A stretch of DNA of 64,000 nt from Leptospira congkakensis. Its GTDB lineage: Bacteria > Spirochaetota > Leptospiria > Leptospirales > Leptospiraceae. How positions within the stretch are numbered: position 1 is the first letter of the stretch; every line of letters starts with the position of its first letter. Made by a program: the position numbers and the translations under genes. Positions 36,085-44,431 of the stretch are shown one piece after another. The notes beneath the pieces are model-generated. The model saw nothing but the letters and a program-made list of their open reading frames with translations, was not told where the DNA came from and did not search any database. The stretch is from positions 372,001 to 436,000 of the forward strand of contig NZ_RQGQ01000004.1 in the NCBI RefSeq assembly GCF_004770265.1. Reading direction: 5' to 3'.

Positions 36085-36873
36085 ATGGCTGATTACATCC
36101 TGTCCGAAGATCTGAAAGAAGCGGTCCAAGTGGCGGAAATTACAAAACGACCGCTCCTCCTCAAAGGGGAACCTGGAACAGGAAAAACTCTACTTGCGAG
36201 TTTCCTTGCCGAAACTAAAAAACTTCCATTCTACAGATGGCATATCAAATCTACGAGTTTGGCAAAAGAAGGGCTATATTTTTACGATGCCGTTTCTCGC
36301 CTAAATGACTCCCGTTTTCCAGAAGAAGAAGCCATGATCCGAGTGAGAGATGTGAAAAATTACATCCGTCTCGGGGCACTCGGGGAAGCCTTTTCTCAAA
36401 AAGACAAAGCGGTAGTTCTTATCGATGAAATTGATAAAGCGGATATCGAATTTCCAAACGACTTACTTTTAGAATTAGACAAAATGGAATTTTTCATTCC
36501 AGAAACCAAAGAACATATCATCGCTAAAGAAAGACCCATCGTCATCATCACTTCAAATAATGAAAAAGAACTTCCCGATGCATTCCTCAGACGATGTATC
36601 TTCCATTACATTGAATTTCCCAAAAGGGAAGCCATGAAAGAAATCATCAAGGCCCATTACCCATCCATCGAAACCGAATTTATGGAAAAGGCGCTCGCAA
36701 TGTTTTATTCCATTCGAAGGATCGAAAGCCTAAGAAAAAAACCTTCCACAAGCGAACTTCTAGATTGGATCCAAGTATTACTTGTCTCAGGAGAAACTTT
36801 GGATTCTAGCAAAATTCCTTTTGCAGGTTCTTTATTCAAATCAGAAGAAGACTACCGAGTCCATTTGAACTAA
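36085..36873 (+). CDS. MoxR-type AAA+ ATPase
   Basis: The 262-aa protein has Walker A GEPGTGKT (residues 28-35), Walker B VVLIDEIDKAD, sensor 1 ITSNNEKELPDAFLRRC and the arginine-finger region that follows. It belongs to the MoxR branch, whose members work with von Willebrand A proteins as chaperones for metal-enzyme or protein-complex assembly. The VWA partner starts two bases after its stop. It is short for the family, with little beyond the AAA lid. A good AAGGGA ribosome-binding site precedes the ATG. Confidence 0.9.
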   Translation: MADYILSEDLKEAVQVAEITKRPLLLKGEPGTGKTLLASFLAETKKLPFYRWHIKSTSLAKEGLYFYDAVSRLNDSRFPEEEAMIRVRDVKNYIRLGALGEAFSQKDKAVVLIDEIDKADIEFPNDLLLELDKMEFFIPETKEHIIAKERPIVIITSNNEKELPDAFLRRCIFHYIEFPKREAMKEIIKAHYPSIETEFMEKALAMFYSIRRIESLRKKPSTSELLDWIQVLLVSGETLDSSKIPFAGSLFKSEEDYRVHLN

Positions 36874-36874
36874 T

Positions 36875-38077
36875 ATGTTTTTAGATTTTTTTTACAATCT
36901 ACGCCGAGAAACTGTTCCCTGTTCTACGGGTGAACTCATTGCCTTCTTAGCCAGTGTAAGAAAACTCACGGACCCTTCCGGGTATATGAATTTGGATCAG
37001 TTGTACCGTGTAGGTCGCTTAAACTTTGCTAAAGATCTAAAATTTTATGATAGTTATGATATTGCCTTCACAAGAACATTTGGAAGTTGGAAAGAAGAAC
37101 GAATCCAATTTAGAGACACCCTTTTCCAATGGTTAGAGGAAAACATCCCTAAACACTTAAGCGATTCTGAAAAAGCCAATGCTCCCCATTTGAGTATGGA
37201 AGAAGTAATAGAAGAATTGAAAAAACGTTTGGCCGAACAAAAAGAACGCCATGACGGAGGGAACAAATGGGTCGGAACATCGGGAACTTCTCCCTTTGGG
37301 AATTCAGGTTTCAATCCGAATGGAATTTCTATTGGTGGGAATACAGAAGGAGAAGGGAGTCGATCAGGGGTAAGTCTTTGGAACGAAAGAAAGTACAAAG
37401 CGTACCGTGAAGACCAAATTCTCGATACAAGATCCATCCAACTTGCTTTAAAAGAACTTCGGTTTTTAAAAAAGGAAGGAAGAAGGGAACTCCATGTAGA
37501 CAAAACCATAAACCGGACTTGTGAGAATGGAGGTGAAATCGAACTCGTAGAAGAAAGAGAACGCAAAAACTCCCTTCGCCTTGTTCTCATCATGGATATT
37601 GGTGGGAGTATGACCCCTCATTCCGATAGAGTGAGTAAACTATTTAGTGCCAGTCGCGGTCTCTACCATTTCAAAGAAGTTCATAATTATTTTTTTCACA
37701 ATATCTTCCACGAATATCTATATGCGGATCATGAATTTCAAACCAGAATTTCTCTAAAACAATTTGAGGAAAAATTTCGAAAGAACACAAAACTGATATT
37801 TGTCGGTGATGCTTATATGGCACCCTATGAACTTATGGGAACCCCCTATAATCCTTATGCTTACAATCGGTCCAACCCCAACGAAAAAGAAAGAAAGGCA
37901 AAAAGTGGACTCGAATCTCTCAAAGAACTAGTCGGATACTTTCCTGAATCAGTTTGGTTAAATCCCGAACCTAAACATTTTTGGGGAGCTCCGACTATCG
38001 AAGCCATCGAAGACGTTGTCTCCATGTTTCCTCTCACGATTGAGGGTTTGCGAAAAGCAGTAAAAAGCCTGACTTAA
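36875..38077 (+). CDS. VWA-domain protein, CoxE-like, partner of the MoxR ATPase
   Basis: The 400-aa protein has a helical N-terminus, a Gly/Ser/Asn-rich linker (about 127-165) and a VWA domain (about 232-390). The metal site reads DIGGSM (241-246), the DxGxS variant known in the CoxE-like subfamily instead of DxSxS. The later block FVGDAYMAPYEL is also typical. VWA proteins of this type bind the target while the MoxR ATPase remodels it. No obvious enzyme target is next to the pair; the divergent 635-aa protein is one candidate. Confidence 0.87.
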   Translation: MFLDFFYNLRRETVPCSTGELIAFLASVRKLTDPSGYMNLDQLYRVGRLNFAKDLKFYDSYDIAFTRTFGSWKEERIQFRDTLFQWLEENIPKHLSDSEKANAPHLSMEEVIEELKKRLAEQKERHDGGNKWVGTSGTSPFGNSGFNPNGISIGGNTEGEGSRSGVSLWNERKYKAYREDQILDTRSIQLALKELRFLKKEGRRELHVDKTINRTCENGGEIELVEERERKNSLRLVLIMDIGGSMTPHSDRVSKLFSASRGLYHFKEVHNYFFHNIFHEYLYADHEFQTRISLKQFEEKFRKNTKLIFVGDAYMAPYELMGTPYNPYAYNRSNPNEKERKAKSGLESLKELVGYFPESVWLNPEPKHFWGAPTIEAIEDVVSMFPLTIEGLRKAVKSLT

Positions 38078-38138
38078 TTGACAAATCGTCACCAATTCTC
38101 ATTGATTTTCAAGGTTTTATAGCCGTTAATCATACCAA

Positions 38139-39488
38139 ATGATCAATCAAATTTCGCTATCCAGCTTGGTCATTTTTCTCATCAATTTTTTAACCTTAGG
38201 TTTCTATTATTCCTTTTACCGGTTTCATTTTTACAGATATACCGAATCCTTTTTGCAATACACGGCCTTCGCCTTTTCTTTTTTTAGCGCTGGTGTTGCC
38301 ATTGGTTTACAAGCTTTTTTACTCCAATGGATTCCTGACGGTAGTCCTGCCTGGAATGCTTTTTTTCTATCTTCATTTGTTGAGGAATTTGCCAAACTAT
38401 TAGGGATCTATTTATTTTTTAGAAAGAATCAAGATGAGTTTACAGTTACGGATGGAATTTTTTACGGACTCGTGTTAGGTGGAGGATTTGGATTTGTAGA
38501 AAATATTTTGTATTTTATCAATACAGGACTCTGGTCTCAAGTGCTTCGTTCCATCACTGTATTACCCATCCATATGATGAATGGTGGAATTATCGGTGCT
38601 TATCTGATGATGTTTTTGTTTCACAAAAATCCCATTTTCAAATGGGGAAAAATTACTTTTGGTTTTTTAGTTTGTGTTGGGATACATGGATTTTATAATC
38701 TTTCCCTTTCCCAAGAGTTGAATTTGTTAGTAGTCCTTCCGATTTGTATCCTTTCTCTTTTCTTTTTATTGGAACTGATCATAGCAAAGTCACGAATTCT
38801 AGTGCCTGGGCATATTTTGAATTTGATGAATATGAATATGGAACAATATGAAATTTTGAGTCGTCATAACAGACATGAGGGTTGGATTCAAAACATTCAA
38901 AAACATATATCTACAGATGGAATCAAACTTTTACAATACCCAAATCTTCGCCATTCCATCTTAACGATTTTCTTTTTAGTTCCAAGTGTTCTTTCTGTTT
39001 ATTTTTTATATGAGTCACCAAATCTAATTTCACAAAAATTCCCAGACCTAGCTGTTCAGAATTATTTTGCACTTTTTTTTATGTATCCATTGATACTTTC
39101 TCTCATGTTTTTCTTTGCTGGTGTTTTAAATCCTTATTTCTTTCGAGATCGGATGCTCGCGGTTCCTCTTTTTAGTTCAGTTGATTTACATACAAATGGT
39201 TCGGAAGAAAACTCCGCTATCTTTCATATCCAAGCCAATATGTTTTATCTTCCTACCTCACAGATGTATCCAGAAAATACAAAAGTAAAATTTGATCTTT
39301 GGATTGGTTTGGATTGTTTTGTTGGGCTTTCAGGAACAATTCTTTGGTGTAAGGAAAACGAAGAAGGAAATTGCGGCGCGATGTGCCAACTAGAAAGGAT
39401 TCCTTTTTTGTTTCTGATCAAATGGCATTATTTAAGATTCAGACAAAATTTCAAAAATCTTTTTTTACGCAAAGTAATGGTGAATTAA
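38139..39488 (+). CDS. PrsW-family intramembrane metalloprotease with C-terminal PilZ-like region
   Basis: The 449-aa polytopic protein has the PrsW motifs: EExxK in SFVEEFAKLLG (residues 82-86), EN in FGFVENILYF (121-122) and His145 in LPIHMMNGG. PrsW cleaves anti-sigma factors within the membrane in Bacillus. After the eight-helix region, residues about 340-430 form a strand-rich segment (IFHIQANMFYLPTSQ, LSGTILWCKENEEGNCGAMCQ) resembling a PilZ-type domain, though the RxxxR and DxSxxG signatures are weak. No anti-sigma factor lies beside it. It is convergent with the gene ending at 39492. Confidence 0.8.
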   Translation: MINQISLSSLVIFLINFLTLGFYYSFYRFHFYRYTESFLQYTAFAFSFFSAGVAIGLQAFLLQWIPDGSPAWNAFFLSSFVEEFAKLLGIYLFFRKNQDEFTVTDGIFYGLVLGGGFGFVENILYFINTGLWSQVLRSITVLPIHMMNGGIIGAYLMMFLFHKNPIFKWGKITFGFLVCVGIHGFYNLSLSQELNLLVVLPICILSLFFLLELIIAKSRILVPGHILNLMNMNMEQYEILSRHNRHEGWIQNIQKHISTDGIKLLQYPNLRHSILTIFFLVPSVLSVYFLYESPNLISQKFPDLAVQNYFALFFMYPLILSLMFFFAGVLNPYFFRDRMLAVPLFSSVDLHTNGSEENSAIFHIQANMFYLPTSQMYPENTKVKFDLWIGLDCFVGLSGTILWCKENEEGNCGAMCQLERIPFLFLIKWHYLRFRQNFKNLFLRKVMVN

Positions 39489-39491
39489 ACT

Positions 39492-40565
39492 TTAAAACTT
39501 TGATTCAAAACTAAATCCATAAAACAAACTTTCATACGGTTTTTGCAATTGGTTCCAAGTTCCGAAAACATTTGTGTTTGGTTTCATATCTAAAATTGGA
39601 TTTAAATACACTCCATTTGCATCGGAATGTGCGTTTTCTTTTTTCGAGTCCATTGTTCCTAGATAATAACTATCAATTAAACTGTAAGTTATGATGGATG
39701 TGAAAACAACTGAATACATAAGAAATCGTTGTCTATGAAAATCATAACGATCTGTACTGAAGGTATTGGCAAAAATTAAAACTCTTCCATCAGCAGTGGG
39801 AATATACTCCATATCATTGTTGATTGCTTTTACAGAAGCATTGTATTCGTATAACATTCCCAAGCCGGAGAGTAATGCTCCGGTAAAAATAAAAGCCGCT
39901 TTTCCATATTTTTTTTCTGTGATCGGAGCATAACCAGGAATGACTTTGGGAGTTTCTTCTTTGATCACTTTGGCAATCACAGATCTATTTTGAATTTCAA
40001 AAGATTTAAAATCTAAAATGTCCACTGATTCTAAACTTTTGGTTTCTGTTTCAATAATGATCCTTCCGCGTTCCAAGGTTTTGAAATTTCCCACAAGTTC
40101 TTTGTCACCAAAAACCCATTTACCTTTGGCACCTGGATCAATGTACCTCTCCATAGGGAATCCAGACTCGGCAGTAATTTTTAAAGTTGCGATTTTTTTT
40201 AAGGGAATGATTTCTAATTCCAAAGGACTACTTTTTTTAGAGAAACTAGCAGCTGTTTTTGTCAATTTGGTGAGAATCAAATCGCAGTCTTCCACACCAA
40301 AGGTTTTGTAGTCCGCACAGGCAGGAAGTCCGTCGTAACCCACATCGATTCCAAGTACATCCCCATTTAAAAATTTATAACGTTTTCCTTGGTCTTGCCA
40401 TTCCACATGCGATGCCGTCACATTCACAACCTTTCCATTCAGTACTTCCCCTGATTTTAATCGGATCTTATCTGCAATAACAGAAGATGAACCAAAAATC
40501 AAGAGGATGAGGGGAAGGGTGGCCCGGATTCGGGAGAGAAAGGATATGTGAGTATCTAAAACCAA
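39492..40565 (-). CDS. Hypothetical exported protein, 357 aa
   Basis: The protein starts from TTG and has a signal peptide (RATLPLILLIFGSSSVIA). Next comes a strand pair DKIRLKSGEVLNGKVV with YKFLNGDVLGIDVG, a pattern repeated in other Leptospira envelope proteins, including the C-terminus of the gene at 42143. Later it has two possible membrane segments (AAFIFTGALLSGLGMLYEY and FLMYSVVFTSIITYSLI). The end (YGFSFESKF) finishes in Phe, as in some outer-membrane proteins. No known family is assigned. It is divergent from the PP2C gene across a perfect palindrome. Confidence 0.65.
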   Translation of the reverse strand: MVLDTHISFLSRIRATLPLILLIFGSSSVIADKIRLKSGEVLNGKVVNVTASHVEWQDQGKRYKFLNGDVLGIDVGYDGLPACADYKTFGVEDCDLILTKLTKTAASFSKKSSPLELEIIPLKKIATLKITAESGFPMERYIDPGAKGKWVFGDKELVGNFKTLERGRIIIETETKSLESVDILDFKSFEIQNRSVIAKVIKEETPKVIPGYAPITEKKYGKAAFIFTGALLSGLGMLYEYNASVKAINNDMEYIPTADGRVLIFANTFSTDRYDFHRQRFLMYSVVFTSIITYSLIDSYYLGTMDSKKENAHSDANGVYLNPILDMKPNTNVFGTWNQLQKPYESLFYGFSFESKF

Positions 40566-40582
40566 TGGGAAATCTCAATTTT

Positions 40583-40600
40583 GTGATAGATTTCTATCAC
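40583..40600. promoter_or_regulatory. Perfect inverted repeat in the divergent promoter gap
   Basis: GTGATAGA-TT-TCTATCAC is an 18-bp perfect palindrome between the divergent starts at 40565 and 40629. Its size and symmetry fit a dimeric repressor or activator site. It does not match the usual Crp, Fnr or Fur boxes. Both flanking genes could be controlled by it. Confidence 0.5.
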
Positions 40601-40628
40601 TTAATTATCGACAATACTAGTAATTGCC

Positions 40629-42146
40629 GTGAACAAAAGCAAAACCAAAACGACGAATTCCTTACGCTTTAAGATTGGACTCTTTTATTCCCTTCTTGCC
40701 TTTCTCAATATCATCTTTTTTACGGTGATGATCTTCGAAAACCAATCGGACTTACTTCTCAAAAACTTCCAGTTCCAGTCGGAAAACCTTGCCAATACCA
40801 TCCTTGCGGACATCCAAACCATTGGTCTCTCCGGCGAAAGGGATGAAACGTATGATGTCTTTCGAAAAACTTTAAAACTATATGAGATTGGGAATTTTTC
40901 CATTTTTGAAGCAGATGGAAAAATCATTTTATCGGAACCTGAAACAGGTCCAGATGTAAAAGGAATCACTGACGCAGTTTTGAAAAAAACAAAAGAAGTG
41001 TCTTCCGACAAGGAAGGCAATCTATTTAAGGCTCGTTATAGTTTAGATTTAAACGAATCTGATTTTACCGTAGATTTCCTTTTACCGGTCAAACTTTCTG
41101 ATTCCAGAGAGGTTTTCCTTTTCACACATTTTAATATTTCCTCTATCCAAGACAGATTGAAACAACTCTATATCCAAGTAGGCTATGCGGTTCTTTGGGG
41201 AGTTGTTTTTCATATTATTTTTGCGATTTTAGTGTACCGTGCTATCTTCAAACGAGTTGGTTCCTTGGAAGTTGCTTCAAAAGGTATGGCTACCGGAAAT
41301 TTACAATCTAGAGTGGATTGGAATTTCAAAAGTAACGATGAGTTGGATAGTTTAGGTAAGTCATTTAATTTAATGGCGGAAGAAATCCAAAACAAGGTAA
41401 CTACCATTACGCGGCTTAACGAAGAAATCAACCAAGAACTTCAAATTGGTAAAGAAGTCCAAGAGTTGTTTTTACCATCCGTTAAAAAATTTAAAAAATT
41501 CAATATTGGAAAACTCTATCGTCCCATGCGGGAAGTTTCGGGAGATTTATACCAATACTTCCAAGTTCCTGAAAAAAACTTTTATGGGTTCTTTTTGGCA
41601 GATGCATCCGGACACGGTGTTTCAGCTGCTCTTGTAACGGTCGTTATGGCAATGTCTTTACAAGCCATCATGAAAGAGAATCATTCTGCCATCCAGGCCA
41701 TCAACCAACTGGGAGAAGTCATAGCCAATAGATTACAAGCATCCTTTTTTGCTACCGGTGTATTTGTTGTTTTTGAGGAACCGGGTGTCGTTAAGTTTGT
41801 CAACGCAGGTCACAACGCTCCTTTTATTGTCCGTCCTTCTACAAAAGAAATTACCTATATCGATAGTTCAGGCCCACCACTTGGGATGGGCGATGACATC
41901 CAGTATTCACTCGATTCCTTCCCAGTCCTTCCTGGTGATAAAATTGTCCTTTATACAGATGGAGTTGTAGAAACTCCCATCAAAGAAGGAGGACTTTTTG
42001 GATTAGAAAGGTTCACTGAAATCGTTCTAGAAAACATCCATCTTTCTAATTCCGAAATTGTAGAAAAGGCAATGGAACTACTCGAAGAAAAACATGAGGA
42101 ATATAAGGATGATGTCACCATGATTATCCTTGATGTGCCGGAATGA
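40629..42146 (+). CDS. Membrane sensor PP2C phosphatase (HAMP + RsbU-type)
   Basis: The 505-aa protein has two membrane helices (about 13-35 and 180-205) enclosing a periplasmic sensor region. A HAMP domain follows (about 205-260), then a coiled linker and an RsbU-type PP2C domain (about 275-500) with DASGHG, NAGHNAPF, LYTDGVVE and KDDVTMIIL. The first metal motif reads EVSGDLYQYF, where the usual second Asp (GDxxD) is Gln; whether this weakens activity is unclear. The start is GTG. It overlaps the following gene by 4 nt, and a STAS protein gene lies convergently at 43712, a possible substrate. Confidence 0.87.
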   Translation: MNKSKTKTTNSLRFKIGLFYSLLAFLNIIFFTVMIFENQSDLLLKNFQFQSENLANTILADIQTIGLSGERDETYDVFRKTLKLYEIGNFSIFEADGKIILSEPETGPDVKGITDAVLKKTKEVSSDKEGNLFKARYSLDLNESDFTVDFLLPVKLSDSREVFLFTHFNISSIQDRLKQLYIQVGYAVLWGVVFHIIFAILVYRAIFKRVGSLEVASKGMATGNLQSRVDWNFKSNDELDSLGKSFNLMAEEIQNKVTTITRLNEEINQELQIGKEVQELFLPSVKKFKKFNIGKLYRPMREVSGDLYQYFQVPEKNFYGFFLADASGHGVSAALVTVVMAMSLQAIMKENHSAIQAINQLGEVIANRLQASFFATGVFVVFEEPGVVKFVNAGHNAPFIVRPSTKEITYIDSSGPPLGMGDDIQYSLDSFPVLPGDKIVLYTDGVVETPIKEGGLFGLERFTEIVLENIHLSNSEIVEKAMELLEEKHEEYKDDVTMIILDVPE

Positions 42147-43696
42147 GAAAGTTTTTCCTCTTTTCTCTTTTTTTCATTCTGTTTTTTTTCTTCGCAGTGG
42201 CTTCGCAAGCCATCGTTAGTGTAAAATTACAAGAACTTCGATTTGGAATTCTAAGAGACCAACTGATGAATTACCAACTCTCGTCCAAAACCTTACGAGA
42301 GCGTTTGAAACAAATGTTCCTTTCCAAAGATGATTATATGTCTGAGGTAAAAGTGAATATTTTGGAATCAGGAATTATGAATTCTGAAACAGAAGGTTTA
42401 GATTTAAAAATGGCAACTTTAGACCAGTTTGGTCTTTATGTCATCAACTCAGTACGATTTTTAAATTTTAAACCTGCATTAGAACTCGAAGAACAACAAA
42501 ATACAATCATCCGATTACAGTTTGCCTTTTATATGGAAAGGACAAGAAAATATCCGATTGCTTCTAAAAAATACCAAGAGTTGGAAGACTCCATTACTTC
42601 TTCCTTATCTGATGAAATGGCATTCACACTTCTGCACCATGGATATTGTTTGGTGATGATGGGGGAAAGGGAAAAGGCATTTGTCAAATTAACCAAAACC
42701 ATTGATTTGTTTCCCGGCAGCCATTATGCGGAGAATGCCAGCCTTCTCATTAGTTTTTTAGAAGAAGGGGCAAAGAAAAAAGAAGAACTAAAAACAAAAA
42801 AGAAATCTCCTGAAGAGTTGGCTTATTCTCTTTTTCAAAGTGGAGATTACGAAGAAACTTTAAAAACCTTAGAAAATATTCCCGTTCTTACAAAAGACCA
42901 ATCCTATGTCAAAGCACGCGCCATGGAAGAATTAGGAAAAACTTCCAGTGCAGTTAAAGAATACATCCAACTCGTAAAACAAAAAGATAACAAAGAAGTG
43001 GCGATTCGCGCCAACAGACGATTGTTACTAATTGGAAATTTTTACCAAGAAAACAAATCCCTAGTTGCTTTTTCAAAAGAAGAAGCGAATAAGTTAGGTG
43101 ATACCAAAGCTGCTGAAAATATCGAAGAAGGAAAAAGTTTAGTATTAAAACCTGTCATCATAGAAAAGGTATTAAAAGCAGAAACCCCAACCAATCTCTC
43201 GGCGGAAGAAACCAAAGAACTAAACCAAATCAAAGAAAACATTCGTGAATCCCTGGAAGTATCCAAAGGGGAAACCACAAAACTTGCCCTTGTTGTATCG
43301 GAAGAAAAAATCCCAATGGTTCCTGATGTCACTCCCGAAAAGGTCATAGAGAAAAGCCCAAATACGGAAAACCTAACCGTAAAGAAATCGGTTCCCAAAA
43401 CTCCATCCAAACTCAAAGTCAAACTAAGAGATGGGCGGGAAGTTGTTTGCGATGAAGTTCGTATCGAAGGAAATTTAGCAACCCTACAACTAGGTTCCTT
43501 TGGGCTGAATTTACCCTATGATCTAGTGGTTTCAGTTAAAGTTTCTGGAGAACAGGCACAAATCAAACTTGTGACAGGATCAGGCGAAAAGTATGAATCT
43601 AGCCAATGGAACCAAAATACTAGCGGGGATTGGACAAAGCCAAAATCTGCAGATGAGCCGGTAGTTCGCGCGGAAGTGAAGTCCTTCCGGCTCTAA
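42143..43696 (+). CDS. Exported TPR-like protein, 517 aa
   Basis: The protein starts with a strongly hydrophobic signal or anchor (RKFFLFSLFFILFFFFAVASQA). It continues with helical repeats that look like tetratricopeptides (about 100-320: ALLELEEQQN-like helices, HHGYCLVMMGEREKAFVKL and SLFQSGDYEETLKTL). A charged low-complexity region rich in Glu/Lys/Thr follows (about 325-425). The C-terminal strand domain (LKVKLRDGREVVCDEVRIEG) resembles the N-terminal domain of the protein at 39492. Function is unknown. The ATGA overlap with the phosphatase gene suggests that the two act together. Confidence 0.7.
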   Translation: MRKFFLFSLFFILFFFFAVASQAIVSVKLQELRFGILRDQLMNYQLSSKTLRERLKQMFLSKDDYMSEVKVNILESGIMNSETEGLDLKMATLDQFGLYVINSVRFLNFKPALELEEQQNTIIRLQFAFYMERTRKYPIASKKYQELEDSITSSLSDEMAFTLLHHGYCLVMMGEREKAFVKLTKTIDLFPGSHYAENASLLISFLEEGAKKKEELKTKKKSPEELAYSLFQSGDYEETLKTLENIPVLTKDQSYVKARAMEELGKTSSAVKEYIQLVKQKDNKEVAIRANRRLLLIGNFYQENKSLVAFSKEEANKLGDTKAAENIEEGKSLVLKPVIIEKVLKAETPTNLSAEETKELNQIKENIRESLEVSKGETTKLALVVSEEKIPMVPDVTPEKVIEKSPNTENLTVKKSVPKTPSKLKVKLRDGREVVCDEVRIEGNLATLQLGSFGLNLPYDLVVSVKVSGEQAQIKLVTGSGEKYESSQWNQNTSGDWTKPKSADEPVVRAEVKSFRL

Positions 43697-43711
43697 AAAA
43701 AAATTAGAAAG

Positions 43712-44035
43712 TTATGGAAGTTCCGATTCTCCACCGAGGATCGTAAAAAATTTGTCCAAACTAGACAATTTCAAAATTACCATTACGTCTTGGCTTACAT
43801 TCAGAAGGAAAAACTGACCTTCTTCCGATTTAAGTTTCTTTTGGAGGTTTGCGAGAAGGGCAATTCCAGAGGAATCCAATAGTTTGATATTGACCATATC
43901 AATTGCTACCGATTCGGCCCCGTCATCGATGATTTTATGGAGTTCTTTTTTAAGTGCAGGCGCAGAATAAATGTCGAGGGAACCCTCTAGAGTAACAACT
44001 GTATGATTTTTAACTTGTTTTGTTGTGAAATTCAT
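43712..44035 (-). CDS. STAS-domain anti-sigma factor antagonist
   Basis: The 107-aa protein is a single STAS domain: VVTLEGSLDIYSAPALKKEL, then the phosphorylation loop INIKLLDSSGIALLANL-like segment with DSSG, then FFLLNVSQDVMVILKLSSLDKFF. Proteins of this kind are phosphorylated on the loop Ser by a switch kinase and dephosphorylated by RsbU-type phosphatases. An open frame extends to 44077, but the ATG at 44035 has a clear GGAAG ribosome-binding site and matches the domain start. No switch kinase is adjacent. It is convergent with the PP2C/TPR operon. Confidence 0.9.
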   Translation of the reverse strand: MNFTTKQVKNHTVVTLEGSLDIYSAPALKKELHKIIDDGAESVAIDMVNIKLLDSSGIALLANLQKKLKSEEGQFFLLNVSQDVMVILKLSSLDKFFTILGGESELP

Positions 44036-44143
44036 TGAACTTCCTACTGGCACGTATACAATTCGTTTACTTGCCAAATTTGTAAAGAATTTTTGTAGAA
44101 ACTGATTCTTTCGAACTCATAGCCATTTTAACTAGAAAAAACC

Positions 44144-44332
44144 CTAGTTTTGAAGCTTTTTTAAAACCAAGGTGATTGCTTGGTTAAAACCATCATAACC
44201 ACCTTTGTCATAATCATTGAGTCCTCTATAATCCAAATCACTCATATCCAAGAGTAATTTCCGTAACTCATGCTCTAAATATTCTTTTTTTATATAGCAA
44301 GTTTCGAATGTTTTAGGATGCACGCTAATCAT
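44144..44332 (-). CDS. Small hypothetical protein, 62 aa
   Basis: A short reading frame with a plausible helical composition (KEYLEHELRKLLLDMSD, then DGFNQAITLVLKKL). No family, signal peptide or metal motif is seen. The ribosome-binding site is weak. It faces away from the GGDEF/EAL gene and lies upstream of the STAS gene in the same direction, separated by 108 bases. The call rests on amino-acid composition and on the lack of any other gene here; it could be spurious. Confidence 0.5.
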   Translation of the reverse strand: MISVHPKTFETCYIKKEYLEHELRKLLLDMSDLDYRGLNDYDKGGYDGFNQAITLVLKKLQN

Positions 44333-44431
44333 CCGACGAAATTTCCAAAGAATTTCGAATCTTTTTTAGGTTGAGATTTTAGGAAAAATACGAATTCTTA
44401 GTGGGAGAGAAAAGCCGCACCGGCAAACACA

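Noticed and set aside
35555..36115. An open frame of 186 codons on the plus strand crossing the divergent gap before the MoxR gene
   Set aside because: It overlaps the start regions of two well-supported genes, has an unlikely composition and no motif.
37054..37593. A 179-codon open frame on the minus strand inside the VWA gene
   Set aside because: Composition is Ser/Arg-rich without recognisable domain; the VWA gene explains the coding signal.
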